Source of the DNA: Erigeron canadensis
Taxonomy: Eukaryota > Streptophyta > Magnoliopsida > Asterales > Asteraceae
Reading direction: 5' to 3'
Assembly: GCF_010389155.1 (NCBI RefSeq)
Contig: NC_057765.1
Location: 43,853,559 to 43,917,558 of the forward strand
Length of the DNA stretch: 64,000 nucleotides
Each line of letters begins with the position of its first letter. The stretch's first letter is position 1. Position numbers and translations under genes: made by a program. Below are positions 10,995 to 20,392 of this stretch, piece by piece. Under the pieces are notes generated by a model. The model saw nothing but the letters and a program-made list of their open reading frames with translations. It was not told the origin of the DNA and made no database searches.

Positions 10995-11714
10995 GATAGA
11001 TTATCCACGTTTTGGTAGGTCTGGTTCCATTGATGATTCAAAGCGCGAAATTGAGCTTAATTTATTAGCCTAAGATCACAATGGAAGTTCTTAATTAGTT
11101 TTGTCACATCATGACACATACCATGTCATTCCCTTGTATGCTTAAGGGTCCATGTAAGTATTTATTAATATATATGAAAACATGATCATATTCCCCTAAA
11201 AGTGATCAACCGGGTTGCAACCCTAATAAAAGTTACTATGATAGAGGCCCAATTCAACTCTTGTAGAGCTACAACTATGCTGAGAGCACGGAAGAGCCTC
11301 GGGTTCGATGATGGGCTTAACAACCCTGAAACCAACTCGTTTCTTAATTTCAAGACTGTCTTGTTGTTTTGGATGGACAGGCTAATTTGGTTCATGTTTA
11401 ATACATGTTAGAATGGTAGTTGGTTTATCTTTCGATAGGGACAAGAAGTATTAGGTAATGGGCCCGTGGCTTTTGAGTGTCTTGCTGGACTTGGACTCTC
11501 ACTCATGGGCTGTAACTATATATCCATATTCATTCCACAACTCATTATCTCAATCTTCTCACTAGCAACAAGATTAGATCTTGTATATGGTACGTGTTTT
11601 ATGTTCCTATGTTTAATCTATTACCTTTTAATTATCATTAAATTTCTTTAGGTTGCACCGTTTTTTGCAAGTAATTTGGTGTTTGCACCAGGGAAAAACA
11701 ACCTTAGGTATTAA
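10995..11714 (+). pseudogene. Decayed class IV chitinase copy
   Basis: Three separated blocks match the neighbouring genes. At 10995-11053 is the end of exon 1 (cgttttggtaggtctggttc to cgcgaaattg, the FGRSGSIDDSKREI segment). At 11208-11390 is exon 2 from CNPNKSYY through [10 protein letters not shown] to LFWMD. At about 11666-11714 is the C-terminus (tgcaagtaatttggtgtttgc onward). The tryptophan of QLSWNYNY is now a TAG stop, codons are inserted (gatgatggg), the Cys-Lys-Gln end has a TAA, and unrelated sequence separates the blocks. Exon 1 with the hevein domain is missing. Confidence 0.9.
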
Positions 11715-11733
11715 TTAATGCAATCCGTACCAT

Positions 11734-12366
11734 AGGGGTGAGCAAAAACCGAACCGAAAAAACCAAAAACTATTGGTTTTGGTTTTCTAAAAACCGAAAG
11801 TTGTGGTTCGGTTTTGGTTTCTAATAATAAACCCAACCGAACCAAATATATATATCTTTACTTTATTTTATATTTATATCATTTTATTATTAATTTTTAA
11901 TAAATATATTATTATATTTGCATTTTGAGGTGTATATAATAATATCATTTATATGTTTTAAGTAAAAATACACAACGAAATTAATTTGTTTTAATAACTG
12001 TATAATTAAACAACGCGTAAAAGATATAAATAGTTATATATAAATTTTGTTTAAAGTTTGTACAACTTACTTTTATAGATTTGTTGTCATTGTTGTAGTG
12101 TTATTGTTACTAACATTGTTTTGAAAACTTGTTTAAATTAATTAAGGTGTAATTATAGAGTATAAACTTATAAACTTTTGAAGTTCAATTTGACTTAAAC
12201 CACAAGTGGTTAAAAACCAACTAAAACCTAAAAACCGAACCGAAATAGACCAAAACCGAAAAAACTGAAACCGAAAAAACCGAAATCCAATGGTTTTAGT
12301 TTTAAAAAACCAAATTATAACGTTTTGGTTTCGGTTTTAGTCAAAAACTGAACCGTACTCACCCCT
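11734..12366. mobile_element. TIR element, AGGGGTGAG ends, non-coding
   Basis: The left end aggggtgagcaaaaaccga and right end accgtactcacccct are inverted relative to each other. Each end is followed by degenerate AACCG/GGTTTT-type runs, and the core is AT-rich. About 630 bases with no open frame. TIRs starting AGGGGTGAGC are widespread in plant non-autonomous DNA transposons. No certain target-site duplication seen. Confidence 0.7.
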
Positions 12367-12539
12367 AAATTATACAGCGTACCATATGGAACCGACACGT
12401 ACGTGTGTCACGTATGTCACGTGTGTCACTTATTCGGTATCTGGTTATGATCAGAGTTATTGATTGTTCATAGTAATTTATATATCTATATCTATATTAC
12501 ATTATATAAATCATGTGTTTCGTCCTATTTCTTTTTCAA

Positions 12540-13020
12540 CATTAAACTAAGTTTTTGAAAAACCCTATAATGTCTCTATCATTTGTTTACTAATTTAAAT
12601 ATATTTAACTAAAATGACTATAATATCGTTAAAGGAAATCTTAGCCACTCATTTTTCTTTCTCTCCTCAAAGGTCAACCACTAATTTTTCCTCTCTCATC
12701 CATAAATCATTTTATTCCCTTTAATTTATTCAAAGTCTTTTATCTCAAAAACCATATATCGATAAATTATAAAAATTATATAGGTCTTATTAAAATTTCA
12801 TGTTCTTTCATTAGATATGTACGTCATTTGATATAATTTCAACGAATTTATAAATCTAAGGGCGGAGCCCGTACGGCTAAGGGCGGAGCCCGTCAGGTGG
12901 ATTACCCCATCACGGATCACCGACCTATCACCCCCATGATCGATCACCTCCTATGACCTATTACATTCTATAACATATCACCTTTACTATCTCATCGCCG
13001 CATCGCACATGTATAATGCC
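12540..13020 (-). repeat. Dispersed repeat, inverted copy of the 37.5/48.1-kb family
   Basis: In reverse complement this matches the repeat at 37458-38225 and 48087-48855: shared words include the segment around tttatctcaaaaaccatatatcgataaatt, then catgttctttcattaga, and ggagcccgtacggctaag. Here ctaagggcggagcccgt occurs twice in tandem (about 12858-12895). No coding. Unclassified non-autonomous element. Confidence 0.75.
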
Positions 13021-13411
13021 TCGTTTTGAAGATAAATTCCATTCATGGTGTGTGGAACATGGATGATCAATGAACCGAAGGTTGTGGGAACATCTTATAT
13101 GTGCCTGTCTTTTTATTAGATATTGTACGTCCGTCTATATATATGGTTATTGGGAGTTGGAAGTAAATTTGGCTTTTATATTCTTATATATTTTCGAAAC
13201 TTTTTTAACTTTTAACACACAAAGATAAATAAAATTAATCTTCTAAGCACACTACCACAACATGCTAAGGCAAATATCGAACCCGAAGCCATATTGCCAT
13301 GGTGAGAGATCCGGTACCGGTTGGGTATTGTGGGGAAGAATACCTGTTCTCCTGGTATCCACATTCTCCTGGTATCGCGTGGATGGTGAGAGTTGTGGAG
13401 ACCGTCGTCTC

Positions 13412-13413
<2 letters not shown>

Positions 13414-13469
<56 letters not shown>
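13414..13469. repeat. (AT)n microsatellite, about 28 units
   Basis: An uninterrupted run of alternating A and T. It generates spurious Ile-Tyr open frames on both strands. The flanking 13021-13413 and 13470-13708 hold no gene that I recognise; tgttagacccgctcaataaaag is duplicated at 13495 and 13559. Confidence 0.98.
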
Positions 13470-13471
<2 letters not shown>

Positions 13472-13708
13472 TCGCCGAGTGCATTTAATTAACTTGTTAG
13501 ACCCGCTCAATAAAAGCTCAATATAGAAAAGGATCCACTTGACCGATTCTATATATCTTGTTAGACCCGCTCAATAAAAGCACAATTTCAAAAGAACCAA
13601 GTGCATTTATGTTTAAGGTTATAAATGGGCCACATTTTAACATATGTGCGTCAAGATTCATGAATGGCTAGCTAGCAGGACCAGAAACTTGTAATTAATT
13701 GTAGAGAA

Positions 13709-14495
13709 AATCGTAACAATAGCCCTTTTTCATTGTGATCGTATCAAAATAATCAAGTTTTTCGGATTATCACAAAATAGCCAATGAAAAACCAAAATCG
13801 CAAAAAGAAATACAAAATCGCAACAAGAAATGCCAAAATCGCAACTCGCAAGAGTTTGACTTTTGACTTTTTTTTTTTAACGCTGCTAGTTTATTATATA
13901 GTACATGAATGCAAAGCTTCAAATACATAAGAAACATACTAGAACTACACTAATAATCTCCTAAGTTACCTGGCTGACCTAAAAACCGCAATCGTATATA
14001 GTCTAAGGGTGAAAAGAGAAAAGACAACAACATGTAGTTGTTGTAAGGAACGTGGTCATATAAGGCTGATTTGTGGTGCACCCATGCCATCACAAACATT
14101 TTTTCCTCCATCGAGAGAGTATGGATCTTCATCAAGATCAAAATCAAAAGGGAAATCAAAATCGGCTTCACATTCATCTTCTTTCGGGAATTTAGAGGAT
14201 TATTAGTATGTTTCTAGTATCTTTCTTATGTATTTGAAACTTTGTATTTATGTACTATAACTAGTATCCTTACAAAAAAAAGTCAAAGTCAAATTGTTGC
14301 GAGTTGTGATTTTGACATTTTTGTTGCGATTTTGACATTTTTGTTGCGATTTTCGCATTTCTTGTTGCGATTTTGCATTTTTTGTTGCGAGTTTCGTTTT
14401 TTTGTTGCGATTTTGTTAGTTATTTTTTGATAATTCGAAAAAACTTTATTTTGATTCGATCGCAACAAAAATTGGCTATTTTGTGATTTATAAAT
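13709..14495. mobile_element. Long-TIR element carrying a zinc-knuckle fragment (MULE-like)
   Basis: Inverted terminal regions of about 165 bases (13709-13872) and about 210 bases (14280-14495) share aaaatagccaat, gatcgNatcaaaataa, ttttcg-attatca and several turns of a degenerate aaaatcgcaacaa repeat, ending at a tttgactttgactt word on both inner sides. Between them lies a short coding remnant with a CCHC knuckle. Long TIRs plus a gene fragment fit a Mutator-like element or Pack-MULE remnant. The 9-base target duplication expected for MULEs was not found. Confidence 0.65.
14009..14206 (+). pseudogene. CCHC zinc-knuckle fragment
   Basis: A 65-codon open frame contains CSCCKERGHIRLIC, a C-x2-C-x4-H-x4-C zinc knuckle, followed by a Ser/Lys-rich tail (SSSRSKSKGKSKSASHSSS). 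Such knuckles followed by basic Ser-rich tails occur at the C-terminus of MULE/FAR1-type transposases and in retroelement gag. The rest of the protein is missing and the start codon is probably fortuitous, so this is a remnant inside the TIR element. Confidence 0.6.
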
Positions 14496-14670
14496 CCCCA
14501 TATCCTTTTTTACAGCAGACCAGGGTGAGTAAACTAATTGGGATATGTGATAGTAACTTTATGTGATAGTCATTATGACAACTAAAATGGGACGGAGGGA
14601 GTAGTACCTTATAACGAACTTGTATATAATACGATTTAATTAAGATCGAGCGGCATGATGCCATATTTAT

Positions 14671-14777
14671 TAGCATCCATGGAAATCAACAAGTTCATGC
14701 ATGATCGATATTGGTTTCAATAAAAAGTTTCATAACGTATTAGCTTGATAGCATCCATGGAAATCAACAAGTTCATG
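14671..14777. repeat. 29-base direct repeat upstream of a chitinase gene
   Basis: The word tagcatccatggaaatcaac followed by aagttcatg occurs at 14671-14699 and again at 14749-14777. A related word stands at about 7660, roughly 870 bases upstream of the previous chitinase. It marks local duplication within the shared upstream region. Confidence 0.85.
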
Positions 14778-14878
14778 TAATAAGTACTGTAATTAAGAAA
14801 ACCCTCTATCTACTAATATAATATACATGAATCAAGAGTACGTATTAATTTCTACCGAATGAAAAAATTGCTATGAAA

Positions 14879-14941
14879 GGGAGACTTTGGAGGAGACTTT
14901 AAATTTTGGAGAAGACTTTGGAGGAGACTTCCGCCCTATAA
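14879..14941 (+). promoter_or_regulatory. Chitinase core promoter with AGACTTT repeats and TATA box
   Basis: gggagactttgg, aggagacttt, agaagactttgg and aggagacttcc run in series, then ccctataaac (TATA, about 14935-14941), about 47 bases before the ATG at 14988. Order and spacing match 8424-8489. Confidence 0.65.
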
Positions 14942-14987
14942 ACACATCTTTTCATCGTCTACTAATTTGTGCCATCTAAAAAACAAA

Positions 14988-17177
14988 ATGAAAATCACAT
15001 TCTTAACTCTCTTATTTACTACAGCGGTATTTCTTTCCATCCTCCTACGTGAGCCGGTAGTAGCCCAAAATTGTAATTGTGCTCCAAACTTGTGTTGTAG
15101 CGAATACGGTTATTGTGGCTCTGGAGATGCCTATTGTGGAAAAGGTTGTAAAGGTGGTCCATGTTCTTCGCCGTCTCCTAACAATAATGCTGATGTTGCT
15201 GGTATAGTGACCACAACATTCTTTAACGGGATTGTTGCAAAGTCTGCAGGCAACTGTCAGGGCAGAGGTTTTTACACACGAGATGTGTTTCTTAGAACCA
15301 TCAATGATTACCCGAGTTTTGGTAGATCTGGTTCAATTGATGATTCAAAACGCGAAATTGCAGCTTTCTTTGCTCATGTAACTCATGAGACCGGATGTAA
15401 GTACGCTAACTAAATTATTTAGCTTAATTTACAGTTCTATTTTTTTAGCCAATTCAATTTAACTGTGTTTTTCGTGCCAACATATGCCAAAACATTTAAC
15501 GCTGGCCGCCAATTCAAATAAAAGTCATAAGACTTGTAACTTATAATTCAATTGGACATGTTCAATTGAACATGTATGTTATATTTGTATTGGTTTTTCA
15601 TGTGAAACTATAAAAAGTGAAAAAGTATTACAAATTAACTTTCACGCTATTAAGTGAAAAAGTGTACACACTTGAAAGTGTGAATTTTTCTTTTCTACTT
15701 ACAATTTTGTGTAAAAATTTATATATTTTAGTTTTTTTTAAACTTTCCATTGTAAATTATTTCTAAACATTTTTTTAAAACTAAAAAAAAAAAAATGTAG
15801 ACAAATGACATAATTATTGTAGGTCTTGTGACATACCTTTCATTTTGTCTTTGTTCATCATCTTATAAAAGCATCCACAATGATAGGTTAATCAAAAGGT
15901 TTTATTATGTTAATAACTCATTGAAAAGCTTTTATCATTTGAAAAGATAATTTTTTTCATTAAAAGATTGACAATTCTTAACCTATTTGATAAAAGATTT
16001 TTTTTTTTATAGATGCACTTACATTAACTTATAAATACATTATATTAGTATGACTGTATCTAACTTTTTTAAATTAATACGAGTATTATAAATTAGCTTA
16101 CGGAGTAATTTTTTACACATAGCATATATCCACGCATACGTCATAAGAAAAAAAAAAGCTGACAAATGGCCCACACATCCCACTTATTCTTCTCTTTGGT
16201 TTTCCGAAGAAATAGCAGTTTTCTACCAACCGAAGAGGATGTGCGATGTGCCTGTTTTAAATACCGGTACCGGCCGGTATTACCCGTAATATTGGATACT
16301 GGGTGGTACCCCGATATAACTATTCCGATATTTTGTCCGGCATTTTCACTATTCAATATTTGTCGGTATTTTTAGTATTTCCGGTATTACTGGAATTTAT
16401 TTTATGATACTTTAATGTTATGTTTTGTTATTTGTAAACTTTAAAACTTATACTTTGTTATGAAATACCTATTTGGTATTTATTTTTGACTGGATTGATC
16501 TTATATTTTGACTATTTTCGTTAAATTGTAACAAGTTTTGTAGGATTTTTATAAAAATAAAAATAAAAAATTAAATTACCGTGCTGGTACGTACCGCCGG
16601 TATACCGGTAATACCGGTACCGGGTACCGGACCGGTACGACCAAAATACCAGTATTTAAACATTGTATATGACATCTCTTTTTTATTTTTATTTTAAGAA
16701 GTGGTACGTAAAGTGACTAGAAATATATAGCTATTCATTGTTGGTTTTGATTAATTATTTTATAAACATGCAGCCTTGTGTTATATAAATGAGATAGACG
16801 GTCCTTCAAAAAACTATTGTGACACCAACAAGGCCCCATGCAATCCTAACAAAGGTTACTATGGGAGGGGCCCACTTCAACTCACACACAACTACAACTA
16901 TGCTGCTGCGGGGAAGAGCATCGGGTTCGATGGGATTAACAACCCTGATATTGTCGCTACAGACCAAGTGGTCTCATTCAAGTCTGCCTTGTGGTTTTGG
17001 ATGGAGAACGTTCATTCAGGTTTTGCTTCCGGTAGCGGGTTTGGGGCTACAATTCGGGCCATCAACGGGATGGAATGTAATGGTGGGAACCCAGGTGCTG
17101 TAAACTCTCGTGTCACATACTACACCGATTATTGCAAGCAGTTTGGTGTTGCAACCGGCGACAAGCTTAGTTGTTAG
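14988..17177 (+). CDS. Class IV chitinase (hevein domain + GH19), long intron
   Basis: Exons 14988-15396 and 16774-17177 (270 residues). Start at the ATG giving MKITFLTLLF, as in the 8530 copy; an in-frame ATG 21 bases upstream is unlikely. Signal peptide ends about PVVAQ; the hevein domain has CCSEYGYCGSGDAYCG; the hinge is SPSPNNNADV; GH19 has THETG at the exon end and SLCYINE across the splice. The catalytic glutamates are present. A notable change is QLTHNYNY where the other copies have QLSWNYNY, next to the substrate cleft. The 1377-base intron, against 84 and 111 in its sisters, is swollen by AT-rich DNA and a MITE at 16253-16662. Secreted chitin hydrolase by family; the intron load may reduce expression (inference). 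Confidence 0.93.
16253..16662. mobile_element. MITE-like element, copy 2, inside chitinase intron
   Basis: About 410 bases, clearly homologous to 9747-10177: left end tgttttaaataccggtacc, right end agtatttaaaca, with a shared core around atgttatgttttgttatttg. Same orientation as copy 1. It lies wholly inside the intron of the 14988 chitinase. Confidence 0.82.
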
Positions 17178-18080
17178 TCGTGATCATTGCAACCCGGCCA
17201 TAGTGTAGCTAATTTGGTATCTGGCCCGGATGGATTCAAATCATTTATACTACTACTTATGTTTTAAATAAATCAATCTACGGTGACAAATTAATATTTT
17301 ACATGATAAATTGATATTTGACACAATGTATGAATAAGGTCGAATGGTCGATCGGAATAGACAATGTGCAATACTATATGTCTATATATATAAATATAAT
17401 TAATAAGATACGGAGTAATATTTAAATCATTTTTATATGTGTCGAAATCATCTTCAGTCTGATTAAAATTTGAATAGCCATCACATTACTATTGTCCTCT
17501 GCAATTTGTTTGACATTTTTTTTTTAATGTGATGGCTATTTACTGACTTTTGAAGAATATTTTCGAAATAATCATAATTAGCTATGTTGTCGAAAAAACA
17601 AATAATCCTATAATTAAGTAAAGTCGGTGATTGGATCAATGAATTGAAGCTGCACCCAATGAGCTTACATAACCCAACCCATATTGCTGCTCAAGTGATG
17701 GACTAAGTTTAAGTGTAATTCAATTCAAGATTATATATTTTTGTCCTCTCTTCTGCAAATCTAATTACATCTACCCTTTTACTAAAATTTTACTGTTTTT
17801 AGTTACCACGACACAAAGTTTCCACACATTTGTCAATGTCAATGATACACAATCCTACTAGAAGCAGCGTATGGGGAGGTGAGGTATAGACAATCTTAAC
17901 TCTATCCAATGGTAGAGAACTACTTCTAGATGTTTGTGCACTTGTATGTTAACAATTAAATTTAAAAAAATTGTTTTAATATATATGGCTACAATGTATT
18001 AAAACTGAATATTGAAGTATAGATTAACTAATATATATAGAGATAACAACTTTGCCTAGGTACATGCCCAACCATTTTAA
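17178..18080. other. Intergenic, no gene seen
   Basis: AT-rich 3' flank of the chitinase and 5' flank of the dead PQQ-repeat gene. Contains tttgacattttttttttaatg and an inverted gtgatggctatt/atagccatcac pair at about 17475-17535, suggesting a small foldback. Otherwise nothing recognised. Confidence 0.5.
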
Positions 18081-19463
18081 ATGGCATCTATCTGCCTCTA
18101 CTTAGCCACCCTTTTCTGTTTTCTCCTGTTCCAAGCCTCATCTAGTGTAAGTGTTTTTTTTTTCTTTTCTTTTTGAAGGTATTGTTTCTCATGTAGATAA
18201 AGAAGCATATTTCGAAGGTATGTTACAAGGAAACACAATCATTTTGTACAGATATTTTGGGAGCCACCAGGCCACCACTAATTGCAAGTTTAGTAATCTG
18301 TAGTACGTATGCAATCTGAGTCGACTATAAAATATCTTATCAATTGCAGCCAACTGACTGGACGAATCATGGAGGAGATTTAAGCAATTGAAGATATGCA
18401 TATGGTGAAACAAAGATTAGCCCTGAAACTGTGGCTAATCTTCAGCTAAAATGGACATTTGTTGCAGGTAAAGATATAACTGCAACGCCAGCAATATACA
18501 ACAACACCCTCTATTTCCCGAGTTGGAATGGGAACGTATATGCTGTTAATGCATTAAATGGGTCGCTCATCTGGCAACGCAAAATTGAACAGCTAACGGG
18601 GCTTACTGCACCAGGTATCATAGCAGGGGTTAGTTGGGTTGTGTCAAGGTCTACCCCTACTATTGCTGATGATCTTTTGATCATTGGAATCTATGGTCCG
18701 GCTTACATTTTAGACCTTAAACGAAGCAATGGCTATCTTGTGTGGTCTAAACAACTCGATACACATTATGCAGCTATTGTTACCATGTCTGGGACTTATC
18801 ATCAAAGGTATTTTTGTCTGTTTCTATTAAAAATTATAAAGTTGGACAAGTTTGCTTACTGGCTAAAGAAAGTAAACTAATGACTAATGTATTCAATTAT
18901 TATATCTAGTTGACTTTGAAAAGTTATACTAAAAGATGAACAACCAACAAAGAATAGTCTTTGAACTTTATTACAAATGTTGTATACTAACTCTTTTAAG
19001 GAAATGCTAACAACCGGCAATTGGTAAATTGTCCACGCGCTCTGTCTAGAGAAAATAAACGGTGAAATAGGCAGGATTAGCTGTTCTGCAGTAGAGACTA
19101 GTAGCCCGTTAAGTAGAGTGTCGAAAGACATGGTCATATCCACTAGGTGTTTCCTTTTGGAATCAATTGCCCACACATATGAAAGTTGACCTCAAAATTG
19201 AAACATGTGAGGATTGAAACACATCTCCAGATTCTCAAATCTCTTATTACTAGGCTAACGCCTTTGAGGTTTCACATTCATTTTGTTACAAGTTTTAGAA
19301 TTATTTCTATCTCCAATATGTGCATAACTATTATATAATGTATGACTGTGTGCAGTGCTTTCTATGTGGGAACAACTTCAATAGAAGAGGGCGCGAGCAT
19401 TGAAACATGTTGTAACTTTAGAGGGAGTTTTTTGAAGTTAAATGCCAAAAATGGTAGCATTTT

Positions 19464-20006
19464 TGTTGGGGAAATTCATGAATAACGAACAGATAACCGG
19501 ATATAATCAAACTCTGAAAGGCGTGTAATCACTTTCAGATTGAATCAATTTGGCGGTTCACCCAAACTATTTAATCGGATACAATTCAGAGAATTAAGAA
19601 CGTTCTGTGTGTTTATTATTTGAGAGAAAAGAACCAGAAAAAAAGAAGAAAAGAGAATGACCATAAATCTTGTTACGGGGTGTATAAATCCACCAAAACG
19701 GCAGTTATTTGCAAGGTTTCGAAATTGCCATTTTTAGTCCCTCAAGTTCCGAAAATTTAATTTTCGGAAGGATTTTTACTATAGCAATTTAATGGAAATA
19801 AAAAATTTTTACTATAGCAATTTTTAATCCCTCAGCTCGACCCCAGCCAGGGGCTCTGCCCCTTGGACCCCGCCAGGGGCTGCCGCCCCTTGGACCCCGC
19901 TCCCAGGGGCGCTGCCCCCGAACCCCCGTACCTTTGGGGCTTCGCCCCTAAGGTCGTAACGATTGAATTTCACATTAGTACATTACACATTCCGAATATT
20001 CGAACA
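19464..20006 (-). repeat. 3' LTR of the copia element, with divergent U3 end
   Basis: From 19464 to about 19958 it matches the other LTR copies. Beyond ccctaaggtcgtaa it changes to a sequence ending ccgaatattcgaaca, instead of the ...aaaatatccaaca end of the 5' LTR and the solo LTRs. The word gtcgtaacgattgaa occurs both in this variant end (about 19953) and just inside the element (about 20011), hinting at a rearrangement. Confidence 0.75.
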
Positions 20007-20392
20007 TGGTGTCGTAACGATTGAACCATGGGAACTCTATTAAATACACGAAGATAATGTACACAAAAGTTTACACACATAGTAGTTCTATCTTGACATA
20101 TGTTTTACTAGCCTATGTCCCTATCCTTCATAAGCATGTCAAAGCCAAGTCCCAGCTTTTTGCAGCGGCTAAACTTCATGTTCACATAGGTAGCTCCTTT
20201 AATCTTGCACCTGCATATGCAATTTGTCAAAAGAGCTATTAAGAATATAAACATTCAACCTCCTTATCTTGCAGGTCCAAACACATACCTTGGGATGAAT
20301 CTTTAAATGTGTTCCAATCTCTAAACATTAAGTCTTCCACATTGAATTCAACATCTAGCGTCATACTAGATGGGAATTGGGTATCTCAATGC

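Noticed and set aside
12960..13020. tRNA gene suggested by short GC-rich words
   Set aside because: No cloverleaf; the sequence belongs to the dispersed repeat family.
13212..13526. Several open frames on both strands with Ile-Tyr repeats
   Set aside because: They are translations of the (AT)n microsatellite, not genes.
18877..19176. 99-codon minus-strand open frame
   Set aside because: Lies in an intron of the PQQ-repeat pseudogene, with no recognisable domain.
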